Assembly (NCBI GenBank): GCA_047967505.1
Contig: CM106541.1
DNA length: 64,000 nucleotides
Reading direction: 5' to 3' (one strand)
Origin: Dipteris shenzhenensis
Lineage: Eukaryota; Polypodiophyta; Polypodiopsida; Gleicheniales
The notes beneath the pieces are model-generated. The model made no database searches and had not been told where the DNA came from. It worked only from the letters and a program-made list of their open reading frames with translations. Both the position numbers and the translations under genes were made by a program. Positions 31,380 through 42,303 of the stretch are shown one piece after another; the first letter of the stretch is position 1, and every line of letters begins with the position of its first letter.

Positions 31380-34300
31380 TTAGAGGTTTTTAAAAGGAAG
31401 CTCTTGATCAGTGGTGGCATCATCATCGTAGAGCTGCTTTTGTATGAGAGATGCTTGACTGTGGAGTTGCTGATGCACGTTTCCAAGCTTGATGTGATCA
31501 ATGGTGGCATCGTCATCATAGAGCTGCTTTTGTATGAGAGATGCTTGAGTACTGTGGAGTTGCTGATGCACGTTTCCAAGCTTGATGTGATTAAGATGTG
31601 TCACTACGTCCCTCATACAAGGCCAATCTTGCGGCTTTCTCCTCATGCACGCAACGCCCAATTCCATCACCTGCATCATCTCGTCTCGCAGGTGCGTTTC
31701 TTTGTCACCTTCCGATCGGAGCGTTGCATCCAATGCTTCCCGTGTCGAGAACGTGGACAGCACCCACGACCGCAGGTCCATCGTATCCGCTTTGAACATC
31801 TCGCTGGTCGAACTCTTGCCTGTGAGCATCTCTAATAGTGTTATACCATAGCTGTAAACATCGCCTTTGGTAGTGTAGGTAGCTTGAAATGCGTACTCTG
31901 GCAACATGTTCAGATGATCACAATTCATTAGCAAGATCGGCAAAAGGATAACAACTACCAAATTCGACGAAATAGTTGTAGGATCCACTTGTATACGTCT
32001 GAGACTCTGAGCATCCGCAAGAAGGGAGAGACTCACCTGGCGCAGCATAGCCTAGTGTGCCCTTGAATGTACCGGAGTTCGTTGCACTGACGGCAACCGG
32101 ATCTAACAGTTTTGCAATGCCAAAGTCTGCTACACGAGCAGTCATGTCTGCATCCAACAGAATGTTGCTCGGTTTGATGTCGCAATGCACCACGGGCTCT
32201 TGGCACTCCTCGTGCAAATACACCAAAGCTTGTGCAACAGCAATGGAAATATCAAAGCGCATTCTCCAGTCAAATGAACCTCTTTGTCCCTCACGGTAGA
32301 GTTGGGCTTCTAAACTCCCATTCTCTAAGTATTCAAGAACCACAGCTTTTACTTGTGAGCCGATGCAATAGCCTTTCAACCCCACCAAATTTCTATGTCT
32401 TAAATTGCTCAGTATTCCCAATTCCTTCCTGAAGGCTCGATCCCCCCATAGCTGCATTCTGTTTGTCTATCCTTTTCACAACGACCACAATATTGCCGTT
32501 GTTCAAAGTACCTTTATACACTCTGCTAAACGCAGCGGTTCCAATCAAGTTTTCTGGTTGAAGTCGTTTGTTGCAAGACGGAGATCTTGCTCGTCGAAGT
32601 GCTTAAAATCCTTGACAGTGAAACTCGTACCACTAGAAAGCTGAGGTGCAAATACTTGGTGAAACCGTCGATAGCTCCACCAACTGATCAAACAGGCTAA
32701 TAGTACGAGAAGCATCCCCGCTGCACCTAAACTGATTTTCCCAAGTTTACTCAAGCCCTTGTGGTGTTTGGTAACTGAGGGTGCAGCCATACAATATTCT
32801 GGGCTTAAGACTCGCCCACATAGTGCCACATCTCCAAGAAACGATTCGTTTGTGACATTTTCGAAGACACCCGTGGTAGGTATCTGCCCTGTCAGATCAG
32901 CGTTATAAGACACATTTATAAAAGCAAGATTTTTTAGTTGACCAAGGCTCTCAGGAATCGATCCATCCAACTGATTTATAGAGAGATCTAGCCTTTCGAG
33001 TGCCGTGCATCCTGTACCAATAGATGAAGGGATACTTTCAGACAACATGTTCGAAGAGAAGTCGATCGTTCGAACACGGGAAAGTTGCCCTATACTCGAA
33101 GGGATCGTTCCTGAAAGATTGTTATGGGAGAGGTCCAGGCCTACCTGCAGATTTATCTTGGACAGAGAACTAGGTATTGTACCGCTGAAATTGTTGTGGG
33201 AGAGGTCCAAATCGTATAGCGCCTGACAGTTGCTCATAGAGTCTGGTATCATACCAGAAAGCATGTTTCCTTGCAAGTACAATTGACTCAAAACTTGCAG
33301 TTCAGTCAGCCGAGACGGGATAGGTCCCGTTAGAGTGTTGTCTTGAAGACCCAGGTAAGTAAGCCCACTGCAAGACGCAAGCTGTTCTGGAATGCTTCCA
33401 GTTAGCTTGTTATTGTCCAAATATAAGCCTTCCAAACGCAGCAGGTTGCCCAGAGTATAGGGAATGCTACCGGTTAGAGAGTTGGAAGAAATACGCAAAT
33501 CCACCAGCGCGGATGCACTCAAGTTGCCAAGCTCAAGGGGTATTTTACCTTGTAGGGAATTGTACGACAGGCGGACGATAATGAGTTTGCCTAGTTGACC
33601 TAGAGCAGGAGGAATTGAACCTGATAGATTGTTGGTGTCAAGGTAAAGGTGCATAAGTTGGGAGCAGTTTCCAAGGGAAGGGGGAATGGAGCCATTCAGC
33701 CTATTGTCCGCCAAGTAAAGGAAATTCATGTTTTGAAGGAGAGAGAGCTCTCCAGGTATTGCACCCGTGAGTTTATTTCTATCAAGGAACAACTCTTCTA
33801 GGTTTGTACAATTGCCTAGTTCCGCTGGGATACTGCCGGTCATGCCAAAAATCCCTCGGAACCCCAGATATAAGAGTTGTTGAAGCCTTCCGTATTCAGG
33901 AGGTATCTTCCCGGTCAAGTATAGATTTCCTGAGAAGATTAGCCACTGAAGCTTACTGCAATTCCCTATAGATGCAGGAACACTGCCTGAGATATTTAGG
34001 TTGGACAAATCGAGAACTGTCAGCTGAACGAGATTTCCCAGCTCAGGAGGCACTATACCGATCAAGCCAAGATTGGAGACGAATACGAGAGAGCTCAGAT
34101 TTGTACAGTTGCCGAGTTGAAGAGGAATGCTGCCAGAAAAATTGTTGACGCCAAGTTGCAGGATCGTCAGAGACGTAAGTTGTCCTAGCTCAGCAGGAAT
34201 TTCACCTGACAAAGCGTTATTATTGAGCCACAGGTATTCCAAGGATGCCACTTTTCCTAGCTCAGAAGGGATAAATCCAGTTAAAAAGTTGTTTGCAAGA

Positions 34301-35028
34301 TTCAGGTGATACAAGGCCGAGAAGTTGCCGAATACAATGGGGATGCTGCCGGTCAATTGGTTCTGGTTGAGGTCTAGGTAAGAAAGGGACTTGAATAAGC
34401 CTGAAATGTTGGTAGGAATCGATCCAGTTAAGTTGTTGGCGCTGAGATCTAGGTACTGGAGGTTGGAAAGGGCAGCCATTAGAGACGATGGGATGCTCCC
34501 ATTCAAGTAGTTTCTACACAGAGAAAGGTGTTGCAAATTTACTAGAGAACCCAACTCGCTAGGAACTGTGCCATTGAGCTGGTTGGAGCAAAGATTTAAG
34601 TAGGTAAGGTTGGAGGAGGAAGCCAAAGCAGGAGGAATCGGCCCTTGTAGCTGGTTAGCACTAAGGTCCAGGGCTTCCAAGGAAGGGAGTTGCCCAAGTT
34701 GGGGAGGAATGGATGCAGAGAAGTTGTTTGAAGAGAGATTCAAGAGGGACAAGCAGGGCAAAGTACTTAGGATGGGGGGGATAGTGCCAAGCAACTGTTG
34801 CTATGGAAGCGTGAGTGCTGTGACGCACGAGTTGATGATATTGCAAGAAACGCCAGTCCAGTTGCAAGGCGAATTCCCATAGGACGTCCCCCAACCTTGC
34901 AGGGCTCCTAGGGGATCGTCCACATGTTGCTTGAACTGCAAAAGAATTGCTGCATCCCTGGTCTGATTTGTGAGAACCTGGAAATCATCGGTATTGCTTA
35001 ATTGCCGATCGGACTGTGAACCCCTCAT
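31380..35028 (-). pseudogene. Non-RD LRR receptor-like kinase pseudogene
   Basis: Minus strand. After a Met at 35028 comes an LRRNT-type cap (AAILLQFKQHVDDPLG, CNWTGVSC), about 25 plant-type LRRs (LxxLxLxxNxLxGxIP), a transmembrane helix (ISLGAAGMLLVLLACLISWW) and a kinase domain. Kinase motifs: GTAAFSRVYKG loop, VVVVKR with the ATP-binding Lys, VVHCDIKPSNILLD (HCD instead of HRD, so non-RD, as in the FLS2/XA21-like subfamily XII), VADFG, then GYAAPEYAFQ across a 139-bp GT-AG intron (31898-32036), DVYSYG and a C-terminal tail. Lesions: TAG at 34801-34803 between the cap and LRR1, and two compensating frameshifts (about 32555 and 32460) that put only the Gly-loop and Lys region out of frame. 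The tail holds a tandem 30-residue duplication. No signal peptide is encoded in frame. The role in cell-surface perception is inferred from the family; this copy looks inactive. Confidence 0.85.
31410..31593 (-). repeat. 90/93-bp tandem duplication in the kinase C-terminal tail
   Basis: Two copies of about 30 codons (HIKLGNVHQQLHS and QASLIQKQLYDDDAT) follow the last kinase helix. They differ by one codon (three bases) and a few substitutions. The duplication keeps the frame, so it could have arisen while the gene was still coding. Confidence 0.9.
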
Positions 35029-35036
35029 GGCGATGG

Positions 35037-35504
35037 TCAACCCAATTTGCAAACCTTGTGGACGACGTCATGGATCTTAGTGTCGGAGATACAGCTACAG
35101 CTCCCACCTGCAATCCACACAACAACTTGATCACCCCTGCCTGCTATCCCGGCGAGCAAAAGCCAATCCAATAGCATCGATAATGTTGCTAAAAAAGATT
35201 TTAACGATGATTTCAGCAAGATTTCCAACGCTCCAATGCTAATCACTGCATTATATTGCACCTGCATCAACTCTTGATGGATGAAGGTAGTCTCAATTGC
35301 TGCTGCAAAAATTGCAAGTGCGGCAAGACCGCCGAACACTGCCATCCTGATAATTTCAAACACTAATTGGAAAAATTGTGCAGGGGACCTAACATGGTCC
35401 AACAGGTAGATAGGGGAGTCAAGGAGAGAAGCAAGGCTTGACCCCAGTCTTTTATAGCTAGGAACTATACAAAACAAAGTGAAGGAGATGTGGACTGCCC
35501 CCAC
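35037..35504 (-). CDS. Hydrophobic ORF upstream of the receptor kinase, function unknown
   Basis: 155 codons on the minus strand, ending just before the kinase start and in another frame. It contains MAVFGGLAALAIFAAAIE, which could be a signal peptide or membrane helix, and a second hydrophobic stretch MLLDWLLLAGIAG. Receptor kinases need a signal peptide and the kinase frame lacks one, so this might be a displaced first exon, but no convincing splice pair joins them. It may equally be a chance open frame. Confidence 0.25.
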   Translation of the reverse strand: MGAVHISFTLFCIVPSYKRLGSSLASLLDSPIYLLDHVRSPAQFFQLVFEIIRMAVFGGLAALAIFAAAIETTFIHQELMQVQYNAVISIGALEILLKSSLKSFLATLSMLLDWLLLAGIAGRGDQVVVWIAGGSCSCISDTKIHDVVHKVCKLG

Positions 35505-35529
35505 ACTCAGTGATGAATCAACTTTGGAC

Positions 35530-35890
35530 TTTTGGCTATAGAATGTTCTTAAAACACAGGAAATACTAAAGCAAACTAGAAAGCTTAGAGATAAAGTTTG
35601 CCATGGGAGACTAGATGCTATCCAAAAGAGTCTCGATGTTCTTGAAACTCAAGCACACAGCATGGACACCCAAACTCAGATTGACCTTCGCCTTGCCAAG
35701 AGTGAACTAGCCAGACTCAAACTCATAAGATATTCTTCAGCTAACTATACACTAGAAGATGGTGGGTAGGCAAACTTGATAGACCCACCAAAGAAACTTT
35801 CACGCTCATTCGTAGCAGGAAAAGAGCCCTCGAGGAAATTCCTCCTCTCAAAGTAATCTTCAAAGGATTCCTCATCTTGTGGAGGCACAT
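35530..35890 (+). pseudogene. LINE (L1-type) ORF2 fragment, region before the RT domain
   Basis: The plus strand reads KLRDKVCHGRLDAIQKSLD, DTQTQIDLRLAKSELARL and, in another frame, WWVGKLDRPTKETFTLIRSR. This corresponds to the helical linker of plant L1 elements that ends in W...GD..TK.F....R. Only this short part is present and it is frameshifted. Identification rests on the motif order. Confidence 0.5.
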
Positions 35891-37250
35891 CAACTGAAAG
35901 TAGATTGGCATTTTCTATCTTTGAAGTTAATTACTTTCAGGGTCTGGGATTGTTGGATTCTCTTGGATGCGAGCAGGTTTTGGATGATGCTTGCCAGCAA
36001 AGGTGTTGAAGAGGGCACGGAACGGAGAGGAAGAAAACCAGGGAGGGGAGGCCGGCGATGTGACTCAAAAAACTAGTTGGTCTTCCACGTAATAGAATAA
36101 TAATAAAATACATTTAAATATGGACATAACCAATTTCTCCCATTTCCAAAACATATACAAATTCAATTAGTTAATTAGTAAGAGTCTTCTCATCTCATAA
36201 TGATAAAAATACATTTAGAATGGATGGAGCTTCTTTTTCCAACAATTAAAAGAACTAGGGATGAGTTATGCACGACACATGGCCTCGTTTCATGTGTAGA
36301 CAAAAGTCATCATTCCATGCTTTTTCAATCACTCGAAAGAAGGATTGGAGTTCCTAGGGTCTTGAGGCCATGGTCCAAGATGGAATAAAAAGCTGTAGCT
36401 ATTCTTCGGACAACTAGGTCTAGGATGGGAGTAATGATTAATCACAAATAGATTTCTATCCTAAACCCCCCATGAAAGTCTCGTTGAGGTGCTAACTTTC
36501 CCTAAGGACTATTTACACTACCATAGTTTAAGACACACGACTTAAGGATTTGAAAGAAAGAGTGCATTCCGATTGAGATTCATGGGGATCTTCTTATGTT
36601 AAATCTCTTAACATCATGTTAAAGATGCTTGACAATTTAACCCCCAAGAAATAGATGCTCCAAGACCTTCTGCGAAGGATTACAAGTTAAAATATACAAA
36701 TAAGGGTATAAATAAGTGTATATGTTGTTTTTATGAGTGCAGCTATGTGTCTAATTACACGTTATTTGTCCTTATGTATATGCACGTGTTAGTGTGTCTA
36801 TGCATGTGTTTGGCTATATGTGTAGCGATGTTGTTGTGTGCTTAATATTAGATTAGTATTAGGCTATGTTAGTTTAGTTTCATAGTTAGAAAGAGAATGT
36901 ATGTTGTGTGTATTTTGTGCATGTCAAATTTTTTTATGGATATGAATTTATTATTAGCCTTTGGTATGCCGTATGCATGAGATCTGGCTATGTCACTGTG
37001 ATTTAATTTTTAGAAAATGAGGAGTGTAACCTATTTGGTGCACTCCACTTGGTATTGTGTAGGATTGTGGACTCAAAGTCGTTTATTGCAATCCAGTCAA
37101 GATTGCAATGTTTGTTGACATTTGAAAAGAATATTTATATCCATGGTAAACCAGTCTTTTGATCTTAGGCTCTTTTTTTTTCCTGTAAAATTATTAATTG
37201 CACACCCTTAGCTTCTTTATGTCTCTTCTTTTGTCATGCTATGGAGTCTA
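35891..37250. other. No recognisable gene
   Basis: AT-rich unique DNA with only short random open frames. 36700-36850 is rich in TGTGT and TATGTG stretches. No domain, LTR or tandem repeat was recognised. Confidence 0.6.
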
Positions 37251-37600
37251 ACACCTATTTCATTACTTTTGGACTCGTGCACTACCCAAATTCGTTTTGT
37301 GATATAGTTTTGGATAGAACGTGAAAAAAAAGAGGCTCTTCTAAAACAAAACATTGAGACAAAAAGTAAGATTTAAAAAATTCAAATTAGAAAATCTGAC
37401 GTGACATGTTATTAAAACTAGAGTACATTAAAAAAAGAGGTCATCACATTTCTGAAAGAAGTTTATCATATAACTCAAAGCCATATGGTGATATGTGATT
37501 AAAACTAGAGTACATTAAAAAAAGAGGTCATGATCACATTTTTGAAGAAGTTTATCATATAACTCAAAGCCATATGGTGTCAAAAAGCACCTTACAATCC
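37251..37600 (+). repeat. Dispersed repeat, second copy (see 3028-3385)
   Basis: Matches 3028-3385 from ACACCTATTTCATTA to AAGCCATATGGTGTC. A segment of about 85 bp (GTGATATGTGATTAAAACTAG to ATAACTCAAAGCCATATGGT) is duplicated in tandem inside this copy. Confidence 0.75.
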
Positions 37601-38285
37601 TGCCATCAAATTGGCCATCTCTATCTCGCTGATTACACCAGCATCACTTTTTTCATCTTCATCGATGTAATTATGATATGCAAAGATACACAAAGATTCA
37701 AAGAGTCTTTTGTTCAATTCTTCTTATTTATTCCTAATACTTTCAGTAGTGCAACCTGCTGTAAATCCCCTACCACGAGCACCTCTAAAAGACATTTGTT
37801 CAAACAGACTTGCAAGCTCTTCTCTTACTAAAGAGTACTTTCATAGCTCTTCTCTACAATGTCTTATCTTCTTGTTCTCTTCCCTTTCTTGGCTACTTCT
37901 GCAATGCAAACTCATCTTTGTCATCTTGGGTCAATGGTCCTTGCCTCGTCTTCTCATCTTGATTTCTTTTGTGTTTGCAATCCATAATAAGTTGGTGTTG
38001 ATTGAAATCTCAAGAGAATGGATAATTGCAAGAACTTGTTCAGCTTGAAACAGGATAGAAGAAACGAGGAGATGTAGGAGAGGAGAGGAGAACCAAGTAT
38101 ACAAGGAGATAGATAGGAAATGAGAATGGAATTGATAGCGAGGAGATAGTAGAGGAGATGAGCGAACATAGAATAGATAGCGAGGAGATAGAACAAATAC
38201 GAGAGTAAGAGAAGGCAAGACGGATAAAGGTTCGGAGAGAAGGCAAGATGGTAGAAGAAATGAGAGAGGAAGCTCGCTTAAAAGT
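37601..38285. other. No gene recognised
   Basis: Open frames on both strands are short and partly low complexity. 38046-38270 is purine-rich with repeated GAGGAGATAG motifs. Nothing supports a gene. Confidence 0.55.
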
Positions 38286-40196
38286 AAAGAGGGTGCGAGT
38301 ATGGCATACTGGATAGTGGGAAGTGGAATAAAGTGAGTGAGGCATCTTTTTTTTCAAGAAAATTACTTTATTAAGTATGAATGAAAACCGTGAGAGCAAG
38401 TTCAAATCCGGGAATACATCATTCTATGCATGAGGGGAAAAAGAAGCTCAAAAGGAGCTAATTAAAAACCAAGGCGGAGGCTGAAAATGCCACCTCAACC
38501 CTGCAGAAGACTCAAAGAAGAAAGGAGGTCCTCTCCAAACTCTTAAAAATGTAACTTTCCTCGGAGTGGTGGCTCACTGGCTTCTCATACATTTCTATAA
38601 ATTTGTATACATTTATTGGTCATACATTTCTATAAATTTGCATTATTAGTCTATAAATTTATGAAATGTCTATAAATGTCTTCTTCTTCATTATTGGTCA
38701 TGCACGTCTAGAAATGTGTTTTTATCGAACCTATACTTATATATTAATATAAAATCCTAGCGAAAGTTTATTGAGTTAGTCTTTTTAGTTTCATAATAGT
38801 AATAGAATATATTACAATTTTTAATGTTTTCTTTTTAGTTTTGAAGAAAAACATGTAAATCTTGGGGAAACTACAAGTTTTTTCTCATAAAAGTTTCAAA
38901 TCCTGGAATGTTTCAAAAACCTTTATTTTTATTAGGGCATACAAACTTTCAAATCCAATATAGAATTTTTGCCTCTTTACGACAAAACTGGTGGGTAGGT
39001 GAGGAAGGATACACACATTTCTAGACGTTCATGACCAATAATGAAGAAGAAGACATGCATTCATGACCAATGGACAAGCCTAAGACAAAGCCAACAAAGT
39101 CTAGCATTAGGAAGGTGAGGAAGAAGACATGCATGAGTGGTTAAGGTGGGTAGGTAAGGAATAATGTGTGCATTTCCAACCAATGTAAGTACATGAAAAA
39201 TATTGAGGAAGACATGCATGACGAATTCACCACCCTAAGAAAATGCCAACCAAGTCCCAATTCTTGCCTACAAGGTCAGCACCAACGTAAAATATTTCTC
39301 TCTTCTTTTGTGATTTGATATTGCTTGATCATGGGCATTTATGTCTTCTTTGTGATGTCCCTTATAAAATAAATATGTAAAAATAGTACCCAATAAACTT
39401 GTGTATCAAGCAAAAGCTTTTAATGAATGAACCTTCCATGTTTAGTAAGACCAACAAACATCCATGTGACACACAACCAAATACCAAGTCTCTCCTAGCT
39501 AGCAAGGACAAAGAAAATAATTAACACCACCCTCGGCTCACCCTCTCATGAGCCCTACTTCTTGTGGGGGAAGGGACCCTTCTTGAAAATCCCTAAGAGT
39601 GGGGACTCTTTACACACCTAAGTGTATGGTAACTTGTAAAATTCAGCCATTTCTCAATCTTCCAAGCTTGAAAGCAATGCCTCGCTTGACGTTGATGTGC
39701 GAGTCTATCCATGCTAACTTCTGAAAAGGAAGAATGTGAAATTGTACGGTGGAGATTAAATTATCTCCGACTGCTACAGACCTTGCCGTATCAAGCAAAA
39801 AATCTCTACGAACCTTCCATGTGCATGACCAGCAAACACCTCTATGAAACCACAACCAAAACCCAAGGCTCCACTAGCAAGGAAAAAGAAAACTAGATAC
39901 CACATTTTATTGCCACCCTATACACATCTTCTTACTAGTTGTAGTGGGAAAGGGACTCTCCACTAGTAGAGAAAAAGAGAACTAGATGTCAACCATAGAC
40001 AGACCCTCTCATTAGCCCTACTTCACATGCCTATTGGAAAGTACTAGTGCTCTTGTGAAGTGGGATTTTGTAGACTAGCTCCCCTCTCGTTATCCTACTG
40101 GTCCAGTAGCTTTGTCTTTGTTTTCTTTGTAGTACTGCATGCCTAGCGGTGGGAGACATGACCTTTTGGAGAGTCTCTTCGGCCCTTTAAAATAGT
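38286..40196 (+). repeat. 1.91-kb unit, tandem copy 1
   Basis: Starts AGAGGGTGCGAGTATGGC and ends CCCTTTAAAATAGTG. Copy 2 follows at once with an offset of about 1911 bp. Internal landmarks are a poly-T/A stretch at 38347, TCTATAAATTTGTATAC, the AT-rich block shared with 16045-16345, and two similar sub-blocks containing CCACTAGCAAGGA and CTCTCATGAGCCCTACTTC. No retroelement coding text is seen. It could be a non-autonomous element or an LTR pair without internal region. Confidence 0.9.
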
Positions 40197-42121
40197 GAAG
40201 AGGGTGCGAGTATGGCATACTGGATAGTGGGAAGTGGAATAAAGTGAGTGAGGCATCTTTTTTTTTTCAAGAAAATTACTTTATGAAGTATGAATGAAAA
40301 CCGTGAGAGCAAGTTCAAATCCGGGGATACATCATTCTATGCATGAGGGGAAAAAGAAGCTCAAAAGGAGCTAATTAAAAACCAAGGCGGAGGCGGAAAA
40401 TGCCACCTCAACCCTGCGGAAGACTCAAAGAAGAAAGGAGGTCCTCTCCAAACTCTTAAAAATGTAACTTTCCTCGGAGTGGTGGCTCACTGGCTGCTCA
40501 TACATATCTATAAATTTGTATACATTTATTGGTCATACATTTCTATAAATTTGCATTATTAGTCTATAAATTTATGAAATGTCTATAAATGTCTTCTTCT
40601 TCATTATTGGTCATGCACGTCTAGAAATGTGTTTTTATCGAACCTATACTTATATATTAATATAAAATCCTAGCGAAAGTTTATTGAGTTAGTCTTTTTA
40701 GTTTCATAATAGTGATAGAATATATTACAATTTTTAAAGTTTTCTTTTTAATTTTGAAGAAAAACATGTAAATCTTAGCGAAACTTCAAGTTTTTTCTCA
40801 TAAAAGTTTCAAATCCTGGAATGTTTCAAACCTTTATTTTTATTAGGGCATACAAACTTTCAAATCCAGGATAAATTTTTTGCCTCTTTACGACAAAACA
40901 GGGAAAAATCATCCATGGTGGGTAAGTGAGGAAGGATACACACATTTCTAGACGTGCATGACCAATAATGAAGAAGAAGACATGCATTCATGACCAATGG
41001 ACAAGCCTAAGACAAAGCCAACAAAGTCTAGCATTAGGAAGGTGAGGAAGAAGACATGCATGAGTGGTTAAGGTGGGTAGGTAAGGAATAATATGTGCAT
41101 TTCCAAGCAATGTATGTACATGACAAATATTGAGGAAGACATGCATGACGAATTCACCACCCTAAGAAAATGCCAACCAAGTCCCAATTCTTGCCTACAA
41201 GGTCAGCACCAACGTAAAATATTTCTCTCTTCTTTTGTGATTTGATATTGCTTGGTCATGGGCATTTATGTCTTCTTTGTGATGTCCCTTATAAAATAAA
41301 TATGTAAAAATAGTACCCAATAAACTTATGTATCAAGCAAAAGCTTTTAATGAATGAACCTTCCATGTTTAGTAAGACCAACGAACATCCATGTGACACA
41401 CAACCAAATACCAAGTCTCTCCTAGCTAGCAAGAACAAAGAAAATATTTAGCACCACTCACCCTCTCATGAGCCCTACTTCTTGTGGGGGAAGGGACCCT
41501 TCTTGAAAATCCCTAAGAGTGGGGACTCTTTACACACCTAAGTGTATGGTAACTTGTAAAATTCAGCCATTTCTCAATCTTCCAAGCTTGAAAGCAATGC
41601 CTCGCTTGACGTTGATGTGCGAGTCTCTCCTGCATGCTAACTTCTGAAAAGGAAGAATGTGAAATTGTACATTGGAGATTAAATTATCTCCGACTGCTAC
41701 AGACCTTGCTGTATCAAGCAAAAAATCTCTACGAACCTTCCATGTGCATGACCAGCAAACACCTCTATGAAACCACAACCAAAACCCAAGGCTCCACTAG
41801 CAAGGAAAAAGAAAACTAGATACCACATTTTATTGCCACCCTGAACACATCCTCTTATTAGTTGTAGTGGGAAAGGGACTCTCCACTAGTAGAGAAAAAG
41901 AAAACTAGATGTCAACCATAGACAGCAGACCCTCTCATTAGCCCTACTTCACATGCCTATTGGAAAGTACTAGTGCTCTTGTGAAGTGGGATTTTGTAGA
42001 CTAGCTCCCCTCTCGTTATCCTACTGGTCCAGTAGCTTTGTCTTTGTTTTCTTTGTAGTACTGCGTGCCTAGCGGTGGGAGACATGACCTTTTGGAGAGT
42101 CTCTTCGGCCCTTTAAAATAG
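40197..42121 (+). repeat. 1.91-kb unit, tandem copy 2
   Basis: Roughly 97-98 percent identical to copy 1 by eye, with small indels (for example an extra 17 bp with AAAAATCATCC near 40905 and a missing short stretch near 41455). It ends in CCCTTTAAAATAGTG, directly before the HSPA12-like gene region, so the duplication boundary lies in what would be that gene's promoter. Confidence 0.9.
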
Positions 42122-42303
42122 TGTGAAGCAGCTGAGCTCCTGCTAACTACATTTCTTTCGTCGGGCCTTCAGGCTAGAGAGAGAGGGAGAGGACTTTTGC
42201 ATTGTTTTTCTTGTTTCCTTTAATAGAAGTCCAACAATTAGCAGAGAAGAATTCACACGTGTCAAGCCACCACCAAGAGAGCGAGCGCAAGAGATCTTTT
42301 CCA

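Noticed and set aside
32545-34794. The 749-codon LRR frame as a functional receptor
   Set aside because: It lacks a start with signal peptide, begins after an in-frame stop and ends before the ATP-binding loop; the kinase is frame-broken.
39643-41778. Two paralogous 70-codon minus-strand frames (39643-39855 and 41563-41778)
   Set aside because: They are copies because the whole 1.91-kb unit is duplicated; no conserved motif and plus-strand frames overlap equally.
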